Assembly: GCA_017446095.1 (NCBI GenBank) | Contig: JAFSRN010000017.1 | Location: 1-43,624 of the forward strand | Reading direction: 5' to 3' | Source of the DNA: Eubacterium sp. | GTDB lineage: Bacteria; Bacillota; Clostridia; Oscillospirales; Acutalibacteraceae | Length of the DNA stretch: 43,624 bases | Part shown: piece by piece, positions 34,409 through 42,263 of the stretch | How positions within the stretch are numbered: the first letter of the stretch is position 1 | Layout of the letters: each line of letters begins with the position of its first letter | The notes under the pieces: generated by a model | Told to the model about the DNA's origin: nothing | Databases searched by the model: none | What the model saw: the letters and a program-made list of their open reading frames with translations, nothing else | Position numbers and translations under genes: made by a program

Positions 34409-34682
34409 AGCGTGTCGAAAAACCAAAGAAACAAATTCGACACGCTGTGAGGATGAACGAAAAAGATGCAGAATCCCGTTTTCTTGCGAACTTTGCTGTA
34501 CGACGGTACCGCTTGTGAGCAAAAAACGGGAAACGCTAAAACCCGCAGGAACTCAATGTTTCTGCGGGTTTTCATTGATGTTATTTATCAGGTGCTTCGC
34601 ACGCGGAGCGTCGGGGACGCCGCTCCCTACTATTTCTCCTAAATAGTATTTCGGCGTGGTTATGCACTTTTTCGACAGCCTC
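34409..34682 (+). repeat. Dispersed multi-hairpin repeat, copy 2 (complete, ~274 bp)
   Basis: The ends are AGCGTGTCGAAAAA and, read inward from the right, GAGGCTGTCGAAAAAG, sharing TGTCGAAAAA as a short inverted terminal repeat. Hairpins in order: AGCGTGTCGAA/TTCGACACGCT (34409-34446); CCCGTTTT/AAAACGGG (~34473-34529); AAAACCCGCAG/CTGCGGGTTTT (~34541-34575, terminator-like both ways); GGAGCG/CGCTCC (~34606-34627); ACTATTT/AAATAGT (~34629-34647). There is no transposase gene. It fits a non-autonomous, MITE-like element. Copies 1 and 3 match it with seven differences in ~215 bases and four in ~140 bases (counted by eye). Confidence 0.9.
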
Positions 34683-34714
34683 TGAGGAGGGAAAGTTCCC
34701 TCCTCTGTTTTTTA
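34683..34714 (+). terminator. Right terminator hairpin flanking repeat copy 2
   Basis: TGAGGAGGG / TCCCTCCTCTG is nearly the same hairpin as at 34384-34408 (21 of 25 bases identical) and is followed by TTTTTT on the plus strand. It therefore terminates the rightward transcript and overlaps the end of the convergent reductase gene. Confidence 0.8.
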
Positions 34715-35842
34715 CTCAAATAAATCCGGTATTCCCTTGTTCATCCAGCCGGGTATGTCAATGCCCTGCGGACAGTGCGTTTTGCACTTGCCGCAATTGA
34801 TGCACGAACTTGCTCTAACATCAATTTTATCATATTCAGCCTGCGCGTCAACATTGCTCAACTCGCCGTTTTTAAGCTTGTTGTAAACTGCAAAAATCGA
34901 GCTGATTTTAACTTCCTTCGGGCAGTCTGCGCAGTAGTCGCAGCCCGTGCAAGGGATGATATCAGCCTTGTTCATAATCGACGCCGCGTTTTTGCAGATG
35001 TTGAACTCCTGCTCGTTAAACGGCGTAAAGTCTGTAAGCGTTGCAAGGTTATCAAGCATCTGTTCCTGCGCGTTCATACCGCTGAGGATAGTCAGCACGT
35101 TGTCAAAGCTTGCGTCAAAGCCGATAGCCCAGGATGCAAACGACTTGTCCGGCTTTGCGTTTTTAAACAGTTCCTGCGCAGCCTTTGGCGGATTTGCAAG
35201 CTTGCCGCCGCGCACAGGTTCCATTATGATTACAGGGATGCCTGCGTCGGTCAGAATCTGATACTGTTCCTCCGCCCTCTGGTTCTTCCAGTCGAGGTAG
35301 TTCATCTGAATCTGCGCAAAATCCCAGTCGTGAGCGGCAACAATCTCCTTAAGATTGTCAACCGAGCCGTGGAACGAGAAGCCGAAATACTTGATTTTGC
35401 CCTCTTTGCGCTTCTGTTCGCCGAAGCTGATAGCGTCAAACTTTTTTACCTTCTCCCAGTTGCCGTCGTCAAGCGAGTGCAAAAGGTAAAAATCAAAGTA
35501 GTCAACGCCGCATCTTTTAAGCTGCTTGTTAAAAATCTTTTCCATATCGGATTTCTTAAGGCAAATCCATACGGGCAGCTTGTCTGCAAGGAAGTACGAA
35601 TCGCGCGGATACTTTTTGAGCGCCGAGCCTATAAACGCTTCGCTTTTGCCCGCGTGATAAATGTACGCCGTGTCAAAGTAATTAACGCCGTTTTGATACG
35701 CGAGGTCAACGAGCGCCTGACCTTCCTTGTAGTCGATCATGGGGTTTGCCTCCCTTTTGAGCGGGGTTTTAACGGGAAGCCGCATTGTGCCGAGGCCGAG
35801 TCTGGATACCTCCGTATCCTTAAACTTTACTCTGTCTACCAT
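34712..35842 (-). CDS. Aldo/keto reductase with C-terminal 4Fe-4S ferredoxin domain
   Basis: The 376-residue product has an aldo/keto reductase barrel (~1-280): LGLGTMRLP near the start, FDTAYIYHAGKSE with the catalytic Asp/Tyr, LLHSLDD and the NADPH-binding region IIMEPVRGGKLA. A ferredoxin-like tail follows (~295-376) with two Cys clusters, CTGCDYCADCPKEVKI and CINCGKCKTHCPQGIDI, the ligands for two 4Fe-4S clusters. Such proteins reduce carbonyls with electrons that may pass through the clusters; the substrate is unknown. The ATG has AAGGAG seven bases upstream. It sits 18 bases after cysS, so it is probably under the cysteine T-box. Confidence 0.93.
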   Translation of the reverse strand: MVDRVKFKDTEVSRLGLGTMRLPVKTPLKREANPMIDYKEGQALVDLAYQNGVNYFDTAYIYHAGKSEAFIGSALKKYPRDSYFLADKLPVWICLKKSDMEKIFNKQLKRCGVDYFDFYLLHSLDDGNWEKVKKFDAISFGEQKRKEGKIKYFGFSFHGSVDNLKEIVAAHDWDFAQIQMNYLDWKNQRAEEQYQILTDAGIPVIIMEPVRGGKLANPPKAAQELFKNAKPDKSFASWAIGFDASFDNVLTILSGMNAQEQMLDNLATLTDFTPFNEQEFNICKNAASIMNKADIIPCTGCDYCADCPKEVKISSIFAVYNKLKNGELSNVDAQAEYDKIDVRASSCINCGKCKTHCPQGIDIPGWMNKGIPDLFE

Positions 35843-35860
35843 AATTTTACTCCTTAAAAA

Positions 35861-37255
35861 TTATTCTTTTGTCCACGTAACGCCTTGTGGGGTATCCTTG
35901 AGTATAATGCCTTGTGCCTTTAAATCATCACGGATTTTATCCGCTGTTGCCCAATCTTTATTCTTGCGTGCCTGCTGGCGCTGCTCAATAAGCGCCTCAA
36001 TCTCGCTGTCAAGGTCGTTAGACTTGCGGTTGTAGAGAATGCCTAAAACGTCGCAAAGTTCGTCAAACAGCTTTGCAGCAGCCTCGCACGTGCCCTTGGA
36101 AACAGGCTTGTCGAGTATCTTTGTGTTGATGTCCTTAACAAGGTCAAACACGGCAGCAAGTCCGTCAGCTGTGTTGAGGTCGTCGTCCATGGAATCGATA
36201 AACTGCTGGCGGCGGCTCTCAATAAGCTTAAGAATTTCTTCATCGTCTGCGATGTCCGCAGGCGCATTTTTTATTGCAAAATCAAGCGAATCGCGGCAGG
36301 TGTAAAGCCTCTCAAGCGCTGATTTGCACTGCTCAATAATTTCAAGATTATAGTTAATCGGTGAACGGTAGTGCGAGGAAATAAGGAAGTATCTGATAAC
36401 CTCGTAGCCGTAAACGTCTGCGATTTCGCGCACGGTTTTGAAGTTGCCGAGCGACTTACTCATCTTAACGTTATCAACGTTGATATAGCCGTTGTGCATC
36501 CAGTATTTAGCAAAAGGCACGCCGTTTGCAGCCTCGCTCTGCGCAATCTCATTTTCGTGATGCGGGAAGATTAAGTCCTGACCGCCGCAGTGAATATCAA
36601 TTGTGTTGCCGAGGTACTTCCTGTTCATCGCGCTGCATTCAATGTGCCAGCCCGGTCTGCCCTTGCCCCACGGCGAATCCCAGTAAGGCTCGCCCTCTTT
36701 TGCAGCCTTCCAGAGCGCGAAGTCAAGCGGATTTTCCTTCTTCTCCCCTACAGCAATCCTTGCGCCGCTCTGCAAATCATCAATCGGCTGGTGGGAAAGC
36801 TTACCGTAGCCGTCAAACTTAAGCGCGCGGTAGTAAACGTCGCCGTCAACTGCGTAAGCGTAGCCCTTGTCAATAAGAGTTTTGATGATATCAATAATCT
36901 CGTTGATGTTCTCCGTCGCCTTCGGGTGAACGTTAGCGTCCTTGAAGTTAAGTCCGTGAGCGTCAGTCCAGAACTCGTCAATATACTTTTCAGCAACCTC
37001 GGTAAAGGTTAAGCCCTCCTCATTTGCTCTGTTGATAATCTTGTCGTCAACATCGGTAAAGTTCTGCACAAACTTAACATTGTAGCCGCGGTATTCCATA
37101 TACCTGCGCAGCACGTCGAACACGCAAAGCGGACGCGCGTTGCCGATGTGGATAAAATTATATACGGTAGGACCGCAGGCATAAATCTTAACTTCGTTTT
37201 CGTCTACGGGAACAAATTCCTCTTTTTGCCTAGATAAAGTATTCAATATTCTCAC
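35861..37255 (-). CDS. cysS: Cysteinyl-tRNA synthetase
   Basis: CysS charges tRNA-Cys. The start is GTG 37255 (nine bases after [18 protein letters not shown]), giving 464 residues, the normal length; the open frame extends 15 further codons upstream without a binding site. Class I motifs: [16 protein letters not shown] (HIGH), zinc ligands ACGPTVYNF Cys, GWHIECSAM Cys and [10 protein letters not shown], and KMSKSLGN (KMSKS). The gene overlaps cysE by about 26 bases, so the two are translationally coupled, and it is under the cysteine T-box. Confidence 0.96.
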   Translation of the reverse strand: MRILNTLSRQKEEFVPVDENEVKIYACGPTVYNFIHIGNARPLCVFDVLRRYMEYRGYNVKFVQNFTDVDDKIINRANEEGLTFTEVAEKYIDEFWTDAHGLNFKDANVHPKATENINEIIDIIKTLIDKGYAYAVDGDVYYRALKFDGYGKLSHQPIDDLQSGARIAVGEKKENPLDFALWKAAKEGEPYWDSPWGKGRPGWHIECSAMNRKYLGNTIDIHCGGQDLIFPHHENEIAQSEAANGVPFAKYWMHNGYINVDNVKMSKSLGNFKTVREIADVYGYEVIRYFLISSHYRSPINYNLEIIEQCKSALERLYTCRDSLDFAIKNAPADIADDEEILKLIESRRQQFIDSMDDDLNTADGLAAVFDLVKDINTKILDKPVSKGTCEAAAKLFDELCDVLGILYNRKSNDLDSEIEALIEQRQQARKNKDWATADKIRDDLKAQGIILKDTPQGVTWTKE

Positions 37256-37913
37256 TTTTCTTCGCCTCCAGTTTTGTAATTTCCTCTTTAAGCTCGTCAA
37301 TAAGCTTACTGTTGTTTGTAATAGCGTCCATAAGCGGGTCGGGCATTGTTACCTGGTCAAGGTCGTCAACACGCTGACCGTCAAGCCTTACAACGCGTCC
37401 GGGTACGCCAACCACGGTGCTGTTGGGTTCAACGTCCTTAACAACCACCGCGCCTGCAGCAACCTTGACATTTTCGCCGATAGTAATCGGTCCAAGCACC
37501 TTTGCGCCTGCGCCGACCATAACGCCGCGCATCAGAGTCGGGTGACGTTTGCCGGTGTCCTTACCCGTACCGCCAAGCGTTACGCCCTGGTAAATCATAC
37601 AGTCGTCGCCGATTTCCGCCGTTTCGCCGATAACAATACCGTGGCCGTGGTCGATGCACACGCGCCTGCCGATTGTTGCGCCCGGGTGAATCTCTATACC
37701 CGTTTTATGCGCGGAATGCTGGCTTATCCAGCGTGCAAAAAACTTCATATTATGCCTGAAAAACCAGTTTGCTCTGCGATGGCTGCGAAGAGCCTTAAAG
37801 CCCGGATACAGCAGCACAACCTCAAGCGGATTGTTGGTTGCAGGGTCGTGCTCAATAAAGCTGCGCACATCCTCCTTATAATCGCTGAAAAAGCTGATAT
37901 TAATCACTTCCAA
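37230..37913 (-). CDS. cysE: Serine O-acetyltransferase
   Basis: CysE makes O-acetylserine, the acceptor of sulfide in cysteine synthesis. The 227-residue product has an N-terminal helical region with HDPATNNPLEVVLLYPGFKALRSHRRANW and a left-handed beta-helix of hexapeptide repeats (GIEIHPGATIGRRVCIDHGHGIVIGETAEIG...VTLGGTGKDTGKRHPT) with the catalytic His in DHGHG and HPT. The start is uncertain: TTG 37913 lies nine bases after the T-run of the T-box terminator, and GTG 37907 is the alternative; neither has a clean ribosome binding site outside the terminator stem. It is the first gene of the T-box operon with cysS. Confidence 0.93.
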   Translation of the reverse strand: MEVINISFFSDYKEDVRSFIEHDPATNNPLEVVLLYPGFKALRSHRRANWFFRHNMKFFARWISQHSAHKTGIEIHPGATIGRRVCIDHGHGIVIGETAEIGDDCMIYQGVTLGGTGKDTGKRHPTLMRGVMVGAGAKVLGPITIGENVKVAAGAVVVKDVEPNSTVVGVPGRVVRLDGQRVDDLDQVTMPDPLMDAITNNSKLIDELKEEITKLEAKKSENIEYFI

Positions 37914-38140
37914 TCAATAAAAAATGCCTGCGCCGATTGCTCGACGAAGGCAATAATAAACTGCGGTTCCACTTCGATTTATACTCAATTTCGCCTTTAA
38001 CGGGGCAACCCGGCACAGAATACTGCTACTTCCTCCGTGCAGTTCACAGGTGCATTTCGCCATACGGGATATATGAGCATCACAGCGCCGCTCACTCTCT
38101 TTGATATCCGAAGTGTGGTTACTTCTCCTGATCAAAACTT
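37914..38140 (-). promoter_or_regulatory. Cysteine-specific T-box leader of cysE-cysS-AKR
   Basis: Read on the minus strand. The Stem I bottom CAGG/CCTG encloses an AGTA on the 5' side and GAA on the 3' side, followed by specifier TGC (38054-38052). The upper stem GGATAT/ATATCC with inner GTGAGC/GCTCAT follows, then a GCACGG/CTGTGC hairpin and the T-box AAGTGGAACCGCAG (37974-37961). The terminator GCCT..GTCG/CGGC..AGGC ends in TTTTTT. UGC specifies cysteine, and TGGA in the T-box pairs with the UCCA end of tRNA-Cys. Uncharged tRNA-Cys would favour the antiterminator and so transcription of the operon. Confidence 0.93.
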
Positions 38141-38144
38141 TTTG

Positions 38145-38173
38145 ATTATATATACATTATATACAATCTGCAA
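38145..38173 (-). promoter_or_regulatory. Promoter of the T-box operon
   Basis: On the minus strand TTGCAG (38173-38168) and TATAAT (38150-38145) are 17 bases apart. An alternative pair is TTGCAA (38183-38178) with TATAAT (38161-38156), 16 apart. The pgsA stop lies only four bases upstream of the second pair. Confidence 0.65.
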
Positions 38174-38186
38174 AAAATTGCAATAC

Positions 38187-38771
38187 TTATTTTGTTTTTA
38201 TAAGATGCCAGCCGTCCTTTGCGTACTTTAAGCCGCTGAGCAGCGCAACTATGCCTGACAGCCAGAACGCAACCGTGCAGAACACGTTCATCCAGTCGGG
38301 CGCATTAAAGCCCTGCGTTGCGATTACAACCTCGCCGTCCTTTTCAAGTATTGCAAGGAACAGGAACACAAGCCCCGTTGCCGCCATTTGAATAAACGTT
38401 TTTGCCTTGCCGAATGCGTTTGCGGCGATAACCTCGCCCTCCGTAACGGCAACCATGCGCATACCAGCCACAAGGAACTCGCGCGCCATCATAATCATAA
38501 TTACAATATCGGTGTGCCAGCCGAGGTTAATCTGGATTAAGAATGCGGCAAGCACAAGAGATTTGTCGGACAGCGGATCCATAAGCTTGCCGAAGTCCGT
38601 TACAAGCCCCTGCTTACGCGCTATAATGCCGTCTGCCTTGTCGCTCATACACGCAAGGAAGTAGATAATCAGCGTAACAGTCCAGTGGTATTTGAACTGT
38701 ATCAGCGCCGCTGCAAACAAAAACGGCACGCAGCAAAAGCGGAATACTGTAAGTTTGTTAGGTAAATTCAA
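38187..38771 (-). CDS. pgsA: CDP-diacylglycerol-glycerol-3-phosphate 3-phosphatidyltransferase
   Basis: PgsA makes phosphatidylglycerol phosphate in the membrane. The 194-residue product has the CDP-alcohol phosphotransferase signature SDKADGIIARKQGLVTDFGKLMDPLSDK (about residues 42-69), all six key Asp/Gly/Arg present, and four or more hydrophobic helices. The start is a TTG at 38771, overlapping the rimO stop by four bases (TTGA), with GGGGTGA upstream. No terminator is seen between it and the T-box promoter. Confidence 0.94.
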   Translation of the reverse strand: MNLPNKLTVFRFCCVPFLFAAALIQFKYHWTVTLIIYFLACMSDKADGIIARKQGLVTDFGKLMDPLSDKSLVLAAFLIQINLGWHTDIVIMIMMAREFLVAGMRMVAVTEGEVIAANAFGKAKTFIQMAATGLVFLFLAILEKDGEVVIATQGFNAPDWMNVFCTVAFWLSGIVALLSGLKYAKDGWHLIKTK

Positions 38772-40105
38772 TTAGTTTTCACCCCAATCAAGTCATATCC
38801 GTTAAAGTCGGTGATTTTAACATTAACAAAGTCGCCCGTGGCAATTTCCGTGTCGGAAGTAAAGATGATTCCGCTGTCAATTTCAGGCGAATCGAGGTAC
38901 GACCTGCCTGTGTAATTCTCGCCGTCAAAGCCGTCTACTATAACCTTATATACCCTGCCGACGCGGCTTTTGTTAGCCTGCTCGGTAACGGAATACTGCA
39001 GGTTCATCAGGATTTCCTGACGGTGAAGTTTAACGTCCTCGTCAATCTGATTTTTCATATCAAATGCAGGCGTATCCTCTTCGGGAGAGAAGGTAAAGCA
39101 GCCCATTTTATCAAAACGAACGTCGCTTACAAAATCGCAAAGCTCCTCAAAATCCTCGTCCGTTTCGCCCGGAAAACCTACCATAAACGTGGTGCGCAGC
39201 GACAAGCCGTCAATCTTTGCCCTCATCTTGCTTAAAAGGCGCTTGTAGTCGTCGGCGGTACCGACTCTGTTCATAGCCTTTAAAACGCGCTCTGAAGCGT
39301 GCTGCAGCGGAATATCAATGTAATTGCAAATCTTATCTTTGCTTGCGATAACGTCAATCAGAGAATCCGTTATGCGCTGCGGATAGCAGTAAAACAGGCG
39401 TATCCACTCAATGCCGTCAATCTTAACAAGCTCTTTTAAAAGCGCGTCAAGCCTGTATTCACCGAATAAATCGTAGCCGTACTTTGTGGTGTCCTGCGCA
39501 ATCAGGATAAGTTCTTTAACGCCGCCTGCTGCAAGCTCTTTTGCCTCTGCAATAACAGATTCGGGCTTCCTGCTTCTGAACGCGCCGCGGATACCGGGAA
39601 TCGCACAGTAAGCGCACCTGTTGTCGCAGCCGTCCGCAATTTTAAGATACGCCCAATGCTTCGGCGTGGAAAGCAGCCTTTTGTCGTCAAGCGGCAAAAA
39701 ACACTTGTTCGGGAACGCGGAAGTGTCAAGCCCGATAAGCACCTTCTGGCAAATTTTGACTATATCGCCGTTTGCGCCGATGCCGACCACGGCGTCGACC
39801 TCCGGCATTTCCTTGGTAATCTCGTCCTGATAGCGCTCTGCAAGGCAGCCTGTAACAACGATAGCGGTGATTATGCCTGCCTTTTTGTATTCGGCAACCT
39901 CAAGGATAGTGTCAATCGCTTCCTGCTTTGCCGCGTCAATAAAGCCGCAGGTGTTGATAATCATAATGTCGCTGTCCGCAATTTCGCCCACTATCTGAAA
40001 ACCGGCGTCATTCAGTTTTGCAAGCAAAATTTCGCCGTCCACCTGATTCTTCGGGCAGCCGAGCGAAATCATACCAATTTTATAATTACTGTTGATATTC
40101 GTCAT
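38768..40105 (-). CDS. rimO: Ribosomal protein S12 methylthiotransferase
   Basis: RimO is a radical SAM enzyme that methylthiolates an Asp of ribosomal protein S12. The 445-residue product has the N-terminal MTTase domain with Cys residues in SLGCPKN, NTCGFID and GCLAE (second 4Fe-4S cluster), the radical SAM motif CDNRCAYC, and a C-terminal TRAM domain. RimO is separated from MiaB by its SLGCPKN and PGIRG (IPGIRGAFRSR) motifs. It overlaps recX by 20 bases, and pgsA by four, so translation is coupled along the run. Confidence 0.95.
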   Translation of the reverse strand: MTNINSNYKIGMISLGCPKNQVDGEILLAKLNDAGFQIVGEIADSDIMIINTCGFIDAAKQEAIDTILEVAEYKKAGIITAIVVTGCLAERYQDEITKEMPEVDAVVGIGANGDIVKICQKVLIGLDTSAFPNKCFLPLDDKRLLSTPKHWAYLKIADGCDNRCAYCAIPGIRGAFRSRKPESVIAEAKELAAGGVKELILIAQDTTKYGYDLFGEYRLDALLKELVKIDGIEWIRLFYCYPQRITDSLIDVIASKDKICNYIDIPLQHASERVLKAMNRVGTADDYKRLLSKMRAKIDGLSLRTTFMVGFPGETDEDFEELCDFVSDVRFDKMGCFTFSPEEDTPAFDMKNQIDEDVKLHRQEILMNLQYSVTEQANKSRVGRVYKVIVDGFDGENYTGRSYLDSPEIDSGIIFTSDTEIATGDFVNVKITDFNGYDLIGVKTN

Positions 40106-40700
40106 TTTCTACTTTATAAAAGGCTTCCTTAATATCGGAATACTTAAAGCCTTTTCGTGTAAGAGCGGCAAAAACCTTGTCCTTGCCGCCCTCCTGATTT
40201 AACTTGCGTGCGTATTTGGTGAGTATGAGTTCGCAGATAGAAGATACATTATCTATCTCATTTTCCTCAAACAGATTGTTAACTATCTCTGAATCAATGC
40301 CGCGTTTGCGCATCTCCCGCTTAATGAATGAGGATGACATCTTTTTTTCGTCGCGCAGGTGCTTTAGCAGCACTTCTGCGTAGTGTTCGTCGTTGAGATA
40401 GCCGAGTTCTAACATTCTGTCTATCGCTCTGTCTGCGTTAACCTCGTCAACGGTGCGCAGCAGCTTTGTGCGCAACTCTTTAACCGAATGGTCGCGGCGT
40501 GACAGCAGGTCGTAGCACTTGTTAACAGCTTTTTTGTAGTTGATTTTATCAACCAAGTCCTTCCACTCGTCCTCATCAATTTCGGTGCCGTCCTTGATAA
40601 AGTTCTCCGCCCAGAAGTCGATGTCGGTTGTAATCTGATACTCACCGTCAAGGTGCAGGTGAATCTTCTTTCCCCTGCCCTGCGTATGTGTAATAATCAT
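40086..40700 (-). CDS. recX: Regulatory protein RecX
   Basis: RecX binds and modulates RecA filaments. The 204-residue product is made of three-helix repeats with the family pattern KKAVNKCYDLLSRRDHSVKELRTKL and YLNDEHYAEVLLKHL, then FIKREMRKRGID, close to the RecX hallmark sequences. The ATG overlaps the recA stop by one base (TAATG), the usual recA-recX coupling that keeps RecX scarce relative to RecA. Length is typical for the Firmicute form. Confidence 0.93.
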   Translation of the reverse strand: MIITHTQGRGKKIHLHLDGEYQITTDIDFWAENFIKDGTEIDEDEWKDLVDKINYKKAVNKCYDLLSRRDHSVKELRTKLLRTVDEVNADRAIDRMLELGYLNDEHYAEVLLKHLRDEKKMSSSFIKREMRKRGIDSEIVNNLFEENEIDNVSSICELILTKYARKLNQEGGKDKVFAALTRKGFKYSDIKEAFYKVENDEYQQ

Positions 40701-41833
40701 TAATCTTCGTCGTCGATTTCTATATCAAGCTTTGCGCGAGCGGCTTCCCTCGTCTTGGTAACAGGCTTAACCTCCGGCTCTGCGTCAGCCTTTGCGCCTG
40801 CAACGTTTGCCTTGTACTCGTGCTCGGCAGTCTTGCTCATCAGGGACATAACCTGCTCTTCAATCTCTTTTGCAAAGGCAGGGTCGGATTTAAGCATTTC
40901 CTTAAACTTATCGCGCCCCTGGATTCTCTGCTCGCCGTAGGACAGCCAGGAGCCGCTTTTCTTAACAATACCGAGGGAAACTGCAAGGTCGCAGATTTCG
41001 CCCATTCTGTCAATACCTGTGCCGTACATAATGTCAAACTCTGCGGTCTTGAACGGCGGCGCAACCTTATTTTTAACGATTTTAGCCTTGGTGTGAGAGC
41101 CTACAAACTCGTTGCCGGGTGCTTTAATCTGCTCGCTCTTTCTTACGTCAATACGCATTGAGGAGTAGAATTTGAGCGCACGACCGCCTGTTGTAACCTC
41201 TGGATTACCGTAGATAACGCCAACCTTTTCACGCAGCTGATTGATAAAGATGATGATGCAGTTTGACTTATTGATTGCGCCTGCGAGCTTGCGCAGAGCC
41301 TGCGACATAAGCCTTGCGTGCAGACCAACGTGGGAATCGCCCATTTCGCCCTCAATTTCGCTGCGAGGAACGAGCGCTGCAACAGAGTCAACAACAATGA
41401 TATCGATAGCGCCGCTGCGTACAAGCTGCTCTGTAATCTCAAGCGCCTGCTCGCCGTTGTCGGGCTGCGCTACAAGAAGGTCGTCTATATTTACGCCGAG
41501 GTTTGCAGCGTACTCGGGGTCGAGTGCATGCTCTGCGTCAACGAATGCAGCCTCGCCGCCTGCCTTTTGCGCCTCTGCCACGCAGTGCAGCGCAAGGGTG
41601 GTTTTACCCGAAGATTCGGGGCCGTAAATCTCAATAATTCTTCCCTTTGGAAGTCCGCCGATACCTGTTGCAATGTCGAGTGTGAGTGAGCCGGTTGATA
41701 TAGCGTCAACCTTGAGCCTGTTATTTTCGCCAAGGCGCATAATAGCACCTGCACCGTACTGCTTTTCAATCTGTTTTAAAGCAGATTCAAGCGCAGTCTT
41801 TTTGTCGTTAGCCTTGCTTTTATCAGCAGCCAT
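40700..41833 (-). CDS. recA: Recombinase A
   Basis: RecA is the strand-exchange recombinase and the co-protease of the SOS response. The 377-residue product has Walker [10 protein letters not shown], Walker [12 protein letters not shown], loop L1 [10 protein letters not shown], the [10 protein letters not shown] loop region and an acidic, Ala-rich C-terminus ending DIEIDDED. The ATG has GGAGG upstream. It heads recA-recX-rimO-pgsA. I see no Cheo-type LexA box in the 190-base divergent region to rpmB, which is noteworthy because recA is usually SOS-controlled. Confidence 0.98.
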   Translation of the reverse strand: MAADKSKANDKKTALESALKQIEKQYGAGAIMRLGENNRLKVDAISTGSLTLDIATGIGGLPKGRIIEIYGPESSGKTTLALHCVAEAQKAGGEAAFVDAEHALDPEYAANLGVNIDDLLVAQPDNGEQALEITEQLVRSGAIDIIVVDSVAALVPRSEIEGEMGDSHVGLHARLMSQALRKLAGAINKSNCIIIFINQLREKVGVIYGNPEVTTGGRALKFYSSMRIDVRKSEQIKAPGNEFVGSHTKAKIVKNKVAPPFKTAEFDIMYGTGIDRMGEICDLAVSLGIVKKSGSWLSYGEQRIQGRDKFKEMLKSDPAFAKEIEEQVMSLMSKTAEHEYKANVAGAKADAEPEVKPVTKTREAARAKLDIEIDDED

Positions 41834-41871
41834 AATTTTGTCCTCCGTAATTATAATATATTTACTTGTGT

Positions 41872-41900
41872 ATTATACTAAATATAGTGGATAAAATCAA
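41872..41900 (-). promoter_or_regulatory. Promoter of recA-recX-rimO-pgsA
   Basis: On the minus strand TTGATT (41900-41895) and TATAAT (41877-41872) are 17 bases apart, about 39 bases before the recA start. A second TATAAT lies at 41856-41851. Confidence 0.7.
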
Positions 41901-41958
41901 GCCGATATACTAAAAAGTCCAATTATTTTCGCCGAATTAAAATAAATTAAAAAAATGC

Positions 41959-41987
41959 TTGCATTTTGTGTAACTTTCTGTTAATAT
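41959..41987 (+). promoter_or_regulatory. Promoter of rpmB
   Basis: TTGCAT (41959-41964) and TAATAT (41982-41987) are 17 bases apart, 35 bases before the rpmB start. Confidence 0.65.
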
Positions 41988-42022
41988 ATATGCGTTCTTA
42001 AAATATAAGGAGGTGTACGCAA

Positions 42023-42208
42023 ATGGCAAAATGTGAATGCTGCGGCAAATCAATGTCCTTCGGTATTAAGGTATCACACTCACACAGAAGATCAAACAGA
42101 ACCTGGAAACCGAACATCAAAAAAGTTAAGGCTATCGTAGACGGCTCACCAAAGAGAATTTATGTTTGCACAAGATGCCTTCGCTCCGGTAAGGTTGAAA
42201 GAGCGTAA
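42023..42208 (+). CDS. rpmB: 50S ribosomal protein L28
   Basis: The 61-residue product has the L28 core: a Cys-rich start (CECCGKSMSFGIKVSHSHRRSNRTWKPN) and a C-terminal CTRCLRSGKVERA. The two CxxC pairs mark the zinc-binding (C+) form. The ATG has AAGGAGG eight bases upstream, typical of ribosomal genes. It stands alone between its promoter and a strong terminator, divergent from recA. Confidence 0.97.
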   Translation: MAKCECCGKSMSFGIKVSHSHRRSNRTWKPNIKKVKAIVDGSPKRIYVCTRCLRSGKVERA

Positions 42209-42219
42209 TTAAATAAAAG

Positions 42220-42252
42220 ATTAAAGGACTGTCAATCGACAGTCCTCTTTTT
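42220..42252 (+). terminator. Terminator of rpmB
   Basis: Stem AGGACTGTC (42225-42233) / GACAGTCCT (42238-42246) with an AATC loop is followed by CTTTTTAT. On the minus strand, serving the convergent LRR gene, only a weak TTTAATCTTTT follows. Confidence 0.9.
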
Positions 42253-42263
42253 ATGCCCTTTTT

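Noticed and set aside
34393-34575. 60-residue minus-strand frame inside repeat copy 2, and its relative at 43406-43615
   Set aside because: Both are translations of the repeat's hairpins; the copies differ by changes that alter residues (S to L) and the frame ends within the repeat. This looks like chance coding.
34775-35857. 360-residue plus-strand frame opposite the aldo/keto reductase
   Set aside because: The minus-strand gene has a clear family and binding site. The plus frame is Val/Arg/Cys-rich shadow coding with no motif.
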